From contig BROE01000028.1 of NCBI GenBank assembly GCA_036571765.1, forward strand, positions 6,627,283 through 6,691,282: a stretch of 64,000 nucleotides of DNA, written 5' to 3'. Source of the DNA: Plecoglossus altivelis. Its lineage: Eukaryota; Chordata; Actinopteri; Osmeriformes; Plecoglossidae. Below are positions 43,738 through 56,525 of the stretch, piece after piece. A program made the position numbers and the translations under genes. Numbering within the stretch: position 1 is the stretch's first letter; each line of letters opens with the position of its first letter. Below the pieces are notes generated by a model that did no database searches, had not been told where the DNA came from, and worked only from the letters and a program-made list of their open reading frames with translations.

Positions 43738-44745
43738 GCCCAGACAGAAGCAGATGGTCAGTGAAGGAGATGATCCAGACTCCTGACTTACCTTACAGGT
43801 TTCATTTGAGTATCGTCAGTGTTCAGTGTTATGTGTAAATACACTGGTGGTAGTTGAACTTCACAGAATAATAATATCAACACAACATTTTCTTATGATT
43901 GCATTTATTCCATCTGTGAATATTCAGGTTGCCTGCTCCAAGCCTTTACTCTTATTTCTATTTTATGCAACAGGATGCAGCACCAAGTCAATCAACACAA
44001 TCACTACGGTCTAGCCTTGTGCCATTTCCTACAGTAATAGCCTTGACTAACAGCCTTGACTCCTTGCTACTATGTTCTACTCACGTCTGCTTTCATTGGG
44101 TATGCTTGCCTTTGCTGGCTTGGCTCGTCTCGGTTCAACAGATAAAAGTGAAGCTAACAGCAGCTCGCTAGCTAGCTCCGGTCCGTCACAGAGCGGTCGT
44201 GGTTCGACCAGGCTCGGCACCGCACGGCTGCTTGGCACGGTCGATAAAGTAGAAGGTGAGGGTGCGCTGCCCTGCTAGCCAATCACAGTCCACGCAGCAT
44301 GGCGTGGGATGCTCCTGGGCATTCCTCCATGTGCAGCCTGGAACAGAAACTTTTCTACCTTACATGTTTAACTATTACTTTTTAATTTACACCAAAGTAT
44401 TAAGATCCATATACGTTTTGTTTGCAATAAACAATTGCAATAAAAATGAATTCTGGGTCCGATACTGATTGCCTTTGCTTCCATTGCACAGTTCAGGCAT
44501 AATTTAAGCAAAATATAATAGTAGCAAACTAGCACAATTTACCACAGCAATAAGCTCAGGCTCAGTCAGAAGTGGATGGTAGGTGAATGAGATGATCCTG
44601 ACTCCTGAGGATTACACACTTACCTTCCAGGTTTCACTTACCTTAAAGCAATATGCTCAGTTCCAGACAGAAGCGAATGGTAGGTGAATGGGATGATCCA
44701 GATTTAAGATTATACACTTAACTCATAGGTTTAACTTACAGCAAT
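43738..44745. repeat. three diverged copies of a roughly 90-110 bp unit
   Basis: The motifs CAGACAGAAG(C)...GATGATCCAGA...ACTTACCTT...AGGTTTCA recur at about 43738-43810, 44560-44640 and 44650-44745, the last two in tandem. Between the first and second lies a GC-rich stretch (about 44110-44290) with GGCTCG/GGTTCG motifs of the kind seen at the ends of fish hAT-like elements; that link is tentative. Confidence 0.55.
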
Positions 44746-45241
44746 AAGCTCTACTCTGCAAGATGGTGGAGGAAGTAGAATTAGTCACTGCACAGAAACT
44801 CAATAGACCGACAGACTGCTTGGGTCTGATTCAACTAATGAAATCAAACAAATATCTGGAGTGAAGTGACACTTAATAGTTAACCCTGAGGTACTAGTAT
44901 AGCAGACTGCAAATTGAACAGGATCATGCCTGCTTTGATTAATTGCAAATAAATGACCCACCTGGACAAAAGAACAAACACTGATGGCAGAACCGATTTC
45001 TGCAGCACAGAAGAACAGTAACTAGCTCCTTTGATAAATGAAGCAATTGACTGGGTTTTGATGTGAACATGAACGATCCAGTCAACTCTGCCTTTCAAAA
45101 TGACGCACAAAAAGCCTTGCAATTTCATGCCGGCTCTACTTTCAACATCAAAGAAACCTGTTTGTACCCGCTTGCTTTGTGAAAGGGACCAGAGAGTCAT
45201 CTCTCCTCTGTGTGCCCATTTTGGCTTCAACTCTCCACCTG

Positions 45242-46349
45242 ACCCCCCCCCCCCCCATGACCGCACTTTCCCCCCCCCCCCCATACCCTCACCCCTAACC
45301 ACGCCCCATGCAAAGCTCAGGAGGCCCCATCCCAGAATGTTGCAGATACCAAACAGAGAGCTTAGCCAGTTCCTCGCTCCTTTATAGGACCTTGGCAGCC
45401 AGGGCAACTAAAACAACTAAAAACTACGCAGGCTTTATGGTTCTAACAGTCTACAGCCATGAAGATGTCATCCCACACGGTCTCAGAGCCAAAAGCTGTG
45501 CACATCTTAACTCTTGTGTTTGTCTTCAAGGGTCAGAATAACCCATGTTTAATGCACACATGCACACGCACAATGAGAACATATAGATTGTATGTGCTGG
45601 ATTGAACTCAGGCTAAATAAATCTTCTGATTCATGGCTTGCAACAGGCCCAGTTTTGCGGCCTCATTACATCCCAGCCCAGAAATATTGTCTGCATAGCA
45701 ACTTTGGAATCATGCCTGCCAGAAGGACACAGCACTAGGTAGTGTTCCACTGATTTTTTTAAACACTTGACACAAAGTAAGCAACATTACAGGGAAGAAA
45801 ANNNNNNNNNNNNNNNNNNNNNNNNNNNNNNNNNNNNNNNNNNNNNNNNNNNNNNNNCCCCCCCCCATGACCCTCACCCCTGAACCAGCCCCATGCAAAG
45901 CTCAGGAGGCCCCATCCCAGAATGTTGCAGATACAAAACAGAGAGCAGGTGCTTTGCTTGGCAGCCAGGCACCTAAAAAAAAACAAAAAAATACAGCTTT
46001 GTTCTACAGCCATGAAGATGTCATCCCACACTGGTCTCAGAGCCAAAAGCTGTGCACACTTAACCCTTGTGTTGTCTTCAAGGGTCAGAATAACCCATGT
46101 TTAATGCACACATGCACACCCACAATGAGACATATAGATTGTATGTGCTGGATTGAACTCAGGCTAAACTAAATCTTTCTGATTCATGTGCAGCATGGCT
46201 GCACAGGCCCAGTTTGCGCCATCATTACATCCCAGCCCAGAATATTTCTGCATGGCAACTTGATCATCCTGCCAGAAGGACACACACTAGGTAGTGTCCA
46301 CTGATTTTTAACACTTGACACAAAGTAGCACACATTCACAGGAATAAAT
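45242..46349. repeat. near-duplicate segments flanking an assembly gap
   Basis: Segment 45242-45801 (C-run, then CCCCATGCAAAGCTCAGGAG through CACTTGACACAAAGTA) is repeated in the same orientation as 45858-46349. Differences are mostly single-base and short indels concentrated in homopolymers. The two copies are separated only by the N-run. Confidence 0.9.
45802..45857. other. assembly gap, 56 Ns
   Basis: A run of 56 N bases between an A-run on the left and a C-run on the right. True length and content are unknown. Confidence 0.99.
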
Positions 46350-47640
46350 GCTGCTCCTGTGCCAAATTTAAGCGATTTACAATTCTCAAACACATACTTA
46401 TCTGTATCATTGGGAACAAGATTTTTCTTCAATACCTACAGGAATCCACAGCATGCTCCGAAGGTTTCAGTATAGACAATCTTCCCATTTCAAACTGGGA
46501 ATTGAAGTCAATTTTATTGTGTCTGTGGATAGGCCAACATACATGATAGCCACTACTGGGCCCATAGCAGTCATTGTCAATTATGGCTTTGCTATTTCCC
46601 AGCCTGGTGGACAGCACAGAGTTACAGAGGATGCACAGTCTGTAGGTGTGGCAGGAGCTTTACACAAGTTAAGCTTAAGACAACAAGTCAACCCAAGTTC
46701 AGTGGCAGCCTGATGGCCAACCATCACTGGGGGGAAGGACTGGGAAAGCCAGCAGAAGCAGACGGAACCTTCCGGATCAGCTCAAGTCAAGAACATCTAA
46801 CTCTTGGATATGAACATCCCCAGAGTGGCTTGTGTGGATCTGCAGCCAACGTTTTAAGGGCAACAAGCTGCAGAGGAAGGGATTTTCAACGTCAATGACA
46901 AGAGCTCAGACATGTACGAATTATGGAGCTGCACTGCAGGAAAATACTGAAGTGAAAGCCACTATAAGAAGCACAGCCTAAGTTTTACCAAAAGGTAAAA
47001 GATGATCGTGGGATATCATTTTCGAATGATATCATTTTCGAAAGGTACCTGCCCAATAGCTACCGATGCTGCTATATCGATCAGAATATGCACCGAAGGG
47101 CTGGGAGGCTGGACAAGTGCGCCGTACAAATGAAAATGCAATATTTCTCCGAACATTCGCCAGTTTTCCGCAATGTTCCCGTCAAAGAACAGAAAGAACA
47201 GAAACCCCTAGAGGCCTGGATCACTTCCGTTTAAACTGGATGCAGCGGGGCTTTTGTTTCCGGGTTCGTGTGCTATTGATTTTCGCATCGTTTGTATATT
47301 TTTCACGCAATTATGTATTTGGTTGTGTTGTGTGTATTTGCAACGCGTTTGCGGACTGCTGCGAAGGTGTTGTCAAATGAATGAAGATGTTTTCTTAACT
47401 TGCACGTGCTTTGTCTCTTTGCATGTGTTGCAGGGCATTGGCACTTGTTGCCCCTCCAAAACCTTTATTTAACTTTTCAAACTTGTATGCACTCGCAATG
47501 TCGATCAATATGAATATCTTACACACATGATTAAAAAAAAAAGTAACACGCTGGCTAGATGTAGTATGATCTTATCCACTACCTGCAGTCGTTCTGGCTC
47601 TTTCTTGCACTCGAACTGCTTCAACCGTTCTCTCTTGCAC
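46350..47640. other. intergenic unique DNA with an 88-codon open frame
   Basis: A plus-strand frame is open from 46968 to 47231 (88 codons, stop 47232-47234), and reads in part FERYLPNSYRCCYIDQNM then HRRAGRLDKCAVQMKMQYFS. The first Met comes 40 codons in. A 17-bp direct repeat (GATATCATTTTCGAA) overlaps its left part. I do not recognise it and rate it probably non-coding. Confidence 0.25.
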
Positions 47641-47644
47641 TAAG

Positions 47645-47930
47645 GGAAATGAGAAACCTGTTTCATTCTACACTTAACTCTTAGTATTTTGAAGGGAAAA
47701 TGAACTGCAGCAAATGTAGGCTTTTCAACCAATGCAATCTTCAGAAATAAAAAGTAGGCCCATGCACCGTAATATACAGAAATATTAGTTCCCCCCATGA
47801 AAATTCTCCAAATGAATGAATGAATGTTTGGATGTTTGATCGTAGTTTGAACAGTTGATTTGGAGATGAAACAAACCTCTTTCTTTGTGTAAAAACACAC
47901 TGAAACAACGAACCCACCTGCAACCTGCAC
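47645..47930. repeat. diverged dispersed repeat, copy B
   Basis: Same order and orientation as 38700-38930: GAAATGAGAAACCTGTTTCA then TTCTACAC, GCAGCAAATGTAGG and CCTGCAACCTGCAC. Identity is moderate with indels, so the copies are old. Confidence 0.6.
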
Positions 47931-48169
47931 GCACATCTCACCCCTCTCATACTTTCCCCCAGATAATGTACGCTCTCTGGTTTCTGCTTCAAACACAGGA
48001 CTTACTGACACACACGCAATCACTCACAGTCCCTCTGCAGAAAGATAGTGAGACTCAGATGGAAGCATGTTCTGGTACTAGTCACACAACCCATGCTGTT
48101 ACACTGACACTCCCTCTGGCTAGAGCACAACCCCCACACGCTACGTACCCACGTCAACCATTCACTCAT

Positions 48170-48202
48170 GGGGGGGCGGGGGGGGGGGGGGGGGGGGGGG
48201 GT
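48170..48202. repeat. G homopolymer tract
   Basis: More than 20 consecutive G residues after GGGGGGGCGG. Length is unreliable in any sequencing technology. Confidence 0.9.
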
Positions 48203-49149
48203 CAGGACCTCATGCCATGGCAACGGACATTCTGTAAACAAGCCCTGCCATTTACGATTTCCCTTTCCTGTTGTCATGTTGCTATGTTGTGTGAGAGGTG
48301 GAAACGCAGGGGCACACAAGACAAAGGCTGACCTCTGACCCTGGCCTCCCTGAATGGACACAGCCATTCCTCTCAATGACATTGTGGACACAGTACCTCA
48401 GCGCTGACTGGGTACACGTTGTGAGAGACACCAGCTGATATCTAGAGATGGTCAGAGAGCCTGAGGGAGAAGTTGGATACACAGATTGTCCCTTTTGAGC
48501 ACATTTTAAAGATTTGATTTATGAAAAAATGAAAACATAACACTGCCTTACAAGCTAAGAGTTGGTTTGGGGTGCCCAGAGATCAGGGGCGCCCCCTAGT
48601 GGCTGGAGGCAGAAACGCCCCATTGCTGCTTCAGCTGAGCGGAGTCATCTTTGCTGACTGTAGGCAAGAGAGGGAGAGGTCGTAGGTCAAGGGAAATAAA
48701 AGGGAGGATGGTAGTGGGAGAGGAGGAATGCAGGCGAACTGGTGCTGGAGCTGTGCCTTAGCTTTGATCCAAGAGCAGACTTCAGGAGAGTTCCCTCAAA
48801 CAAAACTCTGCTCCATTACTGAATTCTGACTTCACTACAGCTGCAGCTTAGGCGCATACTTCTTGTGTTAGCATATGAGCTGCATGCTTCTTGTGTTAGC
48901 ATGTTAGCGGCATACTTCTTGTGTTTGCAAGTTAGTAGCATACTTCCTTTGTTAGCATGTTAGTAGCAGGCTTCCTGTGTTATGGGAACAGATCCTAATA
49001 GGCAGAATTCTCATCCAAGCTCTGGGTTTCCCTCAGAGTTTCTGTGGCATTTTAGAAGCGCTCCCAGATGCAGAGATAAACCCAGATAACCATCTCTGGA
49101 CAGTCTGGTCACAAGAGCGGTTAGTTTCTAAAATTAGTCTGGCCTCCGC

Positions 49150-49658
49150 CTGTCCCGCTCATTCCCTTCCTCCCACCCTCTCTCTCCTCCTCTGTCTCTG
49201 CATCCCTCTCTCTGTCTCTCCAACTCTCTTTCTAGCCCTTTCTCTTTTCTCTCTTCTTCTCTCTCCCTCTTTCTGCCTCCCTCCATCCTTCATCTCAGTC
49301 TCCCTCTCTCTCCTGGAAACCCTGGAAAGTAAGAGGGCCAAAAGCCACAATTGAAGCCAGATGAAGAGAGGCAGAGCGCGAAGAGTGTCCTGTCAGTGTC
49401 CGACTTCCTCTCATCATCCAATAAGAGAGCCATGTGTCGGCGTTCCGACTCCAGCGAGAAGGCAGCGTGGCGGCGAAGCGCAAGACCCCAGGGGACGGCA
49501 GATATAAACACAGACAGAGAATCAAACACAGCGACACCTCAGACGCTGGTCTGACTGAAACTGTAGAGCCCTGCTCCAGGCTGGGTATGTGGACTGTAAA
49601 CACTGCCTGTCAGACAGAGAGAGGGAGGGATGACCAGATAGATAGATAGGGAGAGCGA

Positions 49659-49705
<47 letters not shown>

Positions 49706-50840
49706 GGAAGCAAAGAGAAAGAGTGGAAGAGAGAGATGGAGAGAGCTGGGCCATGCACAGCACAACAGATGGGCTAGAGTTGGTTACATAGCTAACTAAC
49801 ATCTGTAGTCCCTGAGCTGGAAGATAACAACAAAAGCTTACAATACAATACGTAACACTACCAACAAAATGTTAGGATTAAAAGCAGTCATATTGCAGCG
49901 CCCCTGTACCTCACAGGACAAGTTTGATTACCCATAAGGCTAAGAGCTACCCGCAGCTGCCTGTGTTGAAATCCGGCCCAGGCCCTTTGCTTTCTGACAT
50001 CCCCTCTCTCTCTGCCTGCCTTTCCTGTTAAGCTTCTCTTAAAAATGTCAAAGAAAGCATAAGAAATAACCCCCCCTCCAAGAAAACATATCTTAATGAA
50101 AATAAAATTGGCTGTGGGTGTTCAGCAGTAGCCTGGGTGTGGCCCTCACACCCCTGAGGAACGCACAGCTGCACCCACGCAGAGGGCATGTGTCATACAT
50201 GACACGGCGCCCCAGGGAGGGGCCACGTGAAGGGGCCACGTGAAGCGAGGAGAGATTCGCACTGGACACACGTTCGTGGAGACTGAGGCCATTTTGTAAA
50301 CGTGTAAACGGCGATTTTGCGGTGGGTCTGGCTGGAGCACGCTGAGGTAAACACTGTTCGTTGATGTGGTAGCAGGAAAGTGCAGCTCAGCTCATTCAGA
50401 TAGGGGAAGAAAAGGGGAGGAAGAGGGAGAGAATGTTGAAAATATCGAGAGAAAACATACGGTACTGTCCTTAAGTCTTGGGCACAAAATCAATGTTCTC
50501 AAAGTATATTTTTGTGGCATTTTTGCCCACTATTGTTTAGTAATGGTATAGAAAGCCAGGACAAGCAGGAGGGAGGGAGGGAGGGAGGGAGGAGGGGGGA
50601 GGGAGAAATAGAGGGAGAGAGAGAAAGAGAGAGTGAGGGAGAGAGAGAACAAGAGAGGGAGTGAGAGAGAGCGAGGGAGAAAGACAGAGAGGGAGTGAGA
50701 GAGAGCGAGGGAGAAAGACAGAGAGGGAGGGAGAGAGAGGAAGAAAGAGAGGGAGAGAGAGAGAGGGAGGGAGGGATAGAGGGAGAGAGAGAGGGAAAGA
50801 GAGGGAGAGAGAGAGAAAGAGAGAGAGGGAGAGAGGATAT
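49150..50840. repeat. CT tract, GA tracts and long purine-rich block
   Basis: CT-rich sequence at about 49176-49315, GA at about 49660-49704, and a 270-bp nearly pure purine plus strand at about 50565-50838. Open frames across these are artefacts. The intervening DNA shows no recognised gene. Confidence 0.85.
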
Positions 50841-51394
50841 ATGATAAGCAGCAACGGGCCCAGGCAAAGTAAAAAGATTCAAAGTAATGTCACAGATGAA
50901 CACTGAATAACAATTAGAGTTACAGTTAGGGTGACTGATGTTACCTCAAGTAGCCTGTACTGTCAACAGATCAACACAGATATCCCCTTTAGTATGCCAT
51001 AGTATCTGAGGCTATACTTTAGTATATACTTCCTAGACTTTGCGTTTCGTTTCCAAGGACCAAACAAGCGTTTGAACACAGAAGACACACGTTGTGAAAG
51101 TGGAGAGCCCCCTCTTATGGCCTCAGGGCCCCACTGCATGGCCTCCAGCTCCAGCACAGCTTTGATTCCAGCTAATCTAAAACAGCCAGGCTCAAATGTG
51201 ATTACGAGATGAACAATATTGCTACAAAGTCTTGTTTACAAGCAGTACATGTGTTCTGAATGTGCCAAATGAAGTAAACATGGATTACGGACAACTCCCC
51301 AAAGAGATGTAATTCTTCAAGATAAACACTGGGGGGCAGTCATGATTAACAACAGATGGAACTGATGGAACTGGTGGCCAGACAGCAATACGCA

Positions 51395-51720
51395 GTACAC
51401 AACACATAATACTACAAAGTACACGCAAACCATACCACATAACACTACACAGTACATGCAAGACATAACACTACACAGTACACACAACACATAATACTAC
51501 ACAGTACACACAACACATAACACTACAAAGTACATGCAAACCATACCACATAACACTACACAGTACACACAACGCATAACACTACACAGTACACACAACG
51601 CATAACACTACACAGTACACACAACGCATAACACTACACAGTACACATAACACACAACACATAACACTACACAGTACACATAACACATAACACTACACAA
51701 TACACACAACGCATACACAT
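51395..51720. repeat. 24-bp-type tandem repeat
   Basis: Units of CATAACACTACACAGTACAC plus ACAA recur about 12 times with length variants (for example ATACCACATAACAC). AT/CA-rich and degenerate at both ends. Confidence 0.9.
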
Positions 51721-52033
51721 AAACAGTGAAAGCATCACACACAAACATGGCATACACATACAAAGTGCACTATGCACAACGTCTGTATGTTGCTGTGGTT
51801 AAAATATGATGAAGAAAATGTCAATGTTAATCCAACACACGATTGACAAAGTTTGCCATAACATAGCATGACAAACCATCACACACAGGGCAGAGTAACC
51901 TGTCCACAGAAGGCACAAGGATATGCATTCAGGCCCTCTGTCATTCCAGGACAGCCTGCAAAACAACAGTCGTTTTTGATGTTGCTTGTAAAATGCATTA
52001 GAATATGTCTGTTTACATGTCTGTGTGCATGGC

Positions 52034-52034
<1 letters not shown>

Positions 52035-52066
<32 letters not shown>

Positions 52067-52870
52067 ATTTTGATAGCTGTGTGTAGCTGACGTGTCTGTG
52101 CATGTGTGTGTACGTCTGTGTCTGTTCATGAGCTTCGAGTTAGTAGATGTATTATTAATAATGCATTAATGAGAGTCCTGGCCCTGGTGTGTGGTGTATT
52201 AACTGACCAGGCAGAGCTACAATACTGTCTCTCTCCCCCATTCTCTCTCTCTCTCTCTCTCTCCCATTCTCTCTCTCTCTCTCCCCCATTTTCTCTGTCT
52301 CTCACACACACACACACATAGATGCACAAACCTACACACACGCACAGAGCTACTGCCTCCCCCCTCCTCTTCCTATCGCTTACACACACACACACCTAAC
52401 TACACACACACCTACACATATACAGAGAACCCAACTGGCTTGTATCGCAGCTGGACTGACTACTAGGGAAAATAAAAAGCAGTTTCAGTGCACATCTCAA
52501 TGACAAAGACCCGACCTTTTCTCAGTCCCTCCCCCATCCCACCCCACTCTGCCCAGGACCCACCCACCACACACACACACACACATTCTCACTCGCAAAC
52601 ACACACAACCACTCTCACGAACAAGCACACGCTCATATTCACAAACCTGCCACCTCACACACTCACACAAACAGTACATCTGGAAGAGAGCGGCACCTGT
52701 CATTGGTGACCTTTGACCTCAGCTGGTGCACTTCTCTTGTAAAGAAAGAGGAGCTGGTTCTGCCAATGTACTTAGCAAACACACACACAAACACTCACAC
52801 ACACACTGTCTCTCTAATTGAATTTTCTACAATCATGGGGATTGAGTCAAAGCAGACATGTCATGTGAGA

Positions 52871-52927
<57 letters not shown>

Positions 52928-53662
52928 TGCGTGCGTGTATCTACATGTGTTGATGTGAAAGTATCATATTCATGCCAGACCAGAAGAGGGAAATATGGTC
53001 AACCTCAGCCTCTCTCCCTAACATACCCTTCACCCTCACCCTCCCTCCCTTACCACAGCATCCACCCTGCCCCAACCTCCCCATCCCACCCAGTACCTCC
53101 CAGCCCTGCTCTCCAGGTTCCAGCCAGTCACCATAGCCCCTCCCCCGGTCTCTGCTAATTAATAGAGGAGTGCATGGGGGGTGGCAGCTGGCACCCTGCC
53201 ATGTTACACCCCCACCACCCTGCACACACACCACACAAAAAAAACACACACACATCACAAACCATAAACAAATACCATACACACACAGCCACACACAGCA
53301 ACCCCCCCCCCTCTCCAACAGACACACAGATAATCACAGCCTGCTCAGCAGCAACCTCTACACCTGCCCTCCTCACTGGTGGGATTGTCCCATCTGGGAC
53401 ATGGGATGGTGGGGTTGGGGGTGTGTGTGTGGGGGGGGTCTACTGACTCCCCCCCCCCAGCTCCAAACAGCTGAGAGGGCACTCAGGGCTGGGAGGGAAC
53501 CCTCAGGAGAGAAGATCAAGACTGACTGGACAGAAACAGCACCGGATTTATCTGTTTAGCGTTTATGTGAACACTTGGAGGGGATGTTACACGATACATG
53601 GAAAAGTAGAACCGTATGTAGAAGTGCGTGCGTGTGTGTGTGTGTATCTGTGTGTGTGTGTA

Positions 53663-53695
<33 letters not shown>

Positions 53696-53860
53696 TTGTG
53701 TGTGTGCTGCTAAATCCTCCTGGTTATACAGGAGCAGATGGCAGGTTGATTAAAGAGTACTATCTGCTCTCACTGTGGACTACTTCTAGCACACACTCTC
53801 CTTCAAGGACACACACATACACACACACACACATACACACACACACACACCACACCTAGA
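52035..53860. repeat. cluster of TG, CT, CA and TG/CGTG microsatellites
   Basis: TG at about 52039-52067, CT at about 52228-52285, CA at about 52568-52585, TG then CGTG at about 52873-52937, C- and G-runs at 53303-53312 and 53430-53459, TG at about 53628-53705 and CA at about 53810-53851. No exon recognised. Confidence 0.85.
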
Positions 53861-54539
53861 CCAGTAAGGGCAGGCTACATCTGTCATACTTTTATTATAC
53901 AAATTGTCCAGATGCAGAGTAACCTGTATAGGTTAGGACCTCTTTTTAATAATGCAGGTAATCAATTATTTAGTGAGTCTTAGGTGTTTTAGCCATCTGC
54001 CTTCCATGGATTTACTATTCAACTCTAATGTCCAAATCTGTTTGCTCAATCAAACAAGTCTTTTGTCGGAGGACTAGGTTTCACCCCACCCGGCTTCCTA
54101 GCTGCACACGCAACACACACACACACTCCTACAAACACACTCACGCCTGGGCGAGGTGTGTGTGACGACGCCCGTTTTTAGTGGAGAATCTGTCGACAGG
54201 ATGTTTACCTGGATAATTGACAGGTGTGTGGAGGGGGGGGGGGGGTGATCTGGGATTCTCAGAGATTAGCAGAGGCCTGTCTTCCCACCAGATAGTGTCC
54301 TAAAAGCACGGGCTCATTTGCCTTCAATTGACCATAAATAAACAGATTAACGGTAACACATGCTGCACATGCTACAAAGGTAGTCATTATACAGGCACAC
54401 ACACCCCTGAATATGCTTGTAATAAACGTAATGATCTCGTGTGTCACATTTGCACGCGACGGATTCTCTTTGACAAGCGCAGACACATTAGAACGCTATT
54501 TTTAGCGTCGACAGTCGGTGCGTTGAGTGACGCCTAGGC

Positions 54540-55355
54540 TGACGTGGAACTCACTACTACAACGACACAAGCCAGACCATATGTTCACTTTTTCTTTTCT
54601 GGGTTTGGGCGGCTGCGATGGAGTGCGTCCATTTCACAGAGATGAATAGAGCGCTGGTGACTAACATGAGTGTGTTCATGGTCATCTCGGCGATTAAGAG
54701 AAGTTATTCGTCATGTCTAAACCTTTGATCCTGCAGGCGGCTCTCCGTTGCTGCTCTGCTCATTGTCCTGGGTCAAGGCCTCGCGTGCACGGTGTTGGAG
54801 ACGAGCGTTGAATGGAATCACATGGTCACGAGTGGCAACACCTCACGGTGCATTAGTTGATGTTTTTTTTGAAACAGTGTGTAGGAAATGTTTATCACGG
54901 GGGGATATTTTGATGTAGGCACACTGCACCTTATGAATAATGAAAAGAGTGACGTGGACATTGCGGCGTTCTTTGCAGCTCAGAATGGAAGAGCTCGGTG
55001 TTCAGACCGGGGGCGGAGCGAGCCATAGAAAATGATGCGGTCGTGACGTACACTTCATTCGGGGATCTTTAATCCGCTGCCGCAGCAACGGAGCCGGTAT
55101 CGAGAGGAGGGGGTAGCGCGCTCGGTCAGGGGAGGATTGCGTACAATAAGGCCGAATTTAACTGGCCATTGAATGGTTGTGTTCATCGCGTAAAACGAAA
55201 AGAAAATTGGGCTGTTTCATCGCCAGCTAAACCCCTCCTCTCTAGCTATTAATTGGGCTGAGATTCGTCTGCTGTATTGTTCCTTCACTTCAGACTGCGA
55301 ACCTTCAACGGGAGTCCTTCGATACGACTTCTAACCCGTATTTTCACATCAATAA
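54540..55355 (+). promoter_or_regulatory. candidate cpeb2 promoter and 5' UTR
   Basis: The stretch before the cpeb2 start codon is richer in CpG than the surrounding DNA and is free of microsatellites. No TATA box was recognised near the ATG. The transcription start cannot be placed by eye, and additional upstream exons are not excluded. Confidence 0.4.
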
Positions 55356-56525
55356 ATGGGTGATTACGGGTGCGGCTTATTACAGGCAGCGAACGTACGC
55401 AGCTCCTTCCCTGGTGAACGCGCATTCAGATCTTTCACTTCTCCGGTTTCTCGAGGCCACCGGAGCCCCTGCTCGCCCTTGGCTTCTGGCAGTAGCGTCT
55501 CCTTCTCGCCAGCTCGGGTCTCAGCTGCCGCGCATCAGCAAACCATGCACAATGAGCCTGTGAGGGTGACAACAGCACAACGACACCCGTCGCCTGAGAA
55601 CAACTGCGACAACCAAAATATCATCAACAAAACCGGAAAACAAGTCAACGACAGCCAAGCAGGCAAGCAACTGAGGTCCTTCGCGCTGGAATACAACCTC
55701 CTGAACCAAATCCAGGACCTGTCCGACTTCGGCGAAGGCATTTTCTGTACGACGCAGTCTATCTGTGACCTTCAGCACGACCGGAAAACACATCAGCAGT
55801 TAAATCAGCACACTGAGTTTGGCAGCACAGCCTCGCCCCCACCCAGAGGACAAACCAGTCACCTGCCGCAGAAGCAGTCTTTCCCCGTTCTCCGCGCCGC
55901 TGACCGCTGCGCACACGCCGGTTCCGATAGAATCAGCGGTGATTCAGAGGAGGAGGCTGAAGCCGGCGAGGAGCCCGCCGTGCCGCTGTCGCCCGCTAGC
56001 GCAAATCCAATCAAGGATCATCTCCAGATGGACTCCGCCATCACCCACCACATCAATAACGGCCATGGCAGCAACACGGGCAACATGTTGTCCGGGGGTC
56101 TCGGAGCCGGTTTTCCGAATCTCCAAACCCAAGAGATGCAGAATGCGGGCTCGGCCTCAGCCTCGCCCCCCCTCCTGGGATTCGGTACCCCATGGTCGGT
56201 TCAGACAAGCTCCCCTCCGCCCTCTGGTCCTAACTCAGCCAATCCCATCCACACCAACGCGATTAACCACATGTCCAACTCCGAATCTGACAACGGATTC
56301 TACCCAGCCATTCCCGCCTCAATGAACCCGGCCTTCTTCCAGAGTTTCTCTCCGGTGTCCGGGAACCCGTGCGCTGGGATTAACGTGCAGGGCTTCAACA
56401 GTCCCTTCTCGCCTCAGATCAACGTCCCCCAGCCGCCACAGAGCCGCAGGTCCCCTGTCAGCCCCCGCAGCCAGCATCAGGGTGCATACCTGCAGCAGAG
56501 GAACAACTACAACCACCACCACCAG
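55356..56525 (+). CDS. cpeb2: cpeb2 coding exon 1: disordered N-terminal region
   Basis: It has 390 codons from ATG 55356 to CAG|GTACGC, phase 0. MGDYGCGLL resembles the start of CPEB2/4 proteins; the end SRRSPVSPRS and LQQRNNYNHHHQ matches the conserved CPEB2 block. Start context is moderate (T at -3, G at +4). Frame continues 25 codons past the donor, but the downstream exon fixes the splice. Confidence 0.92.
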
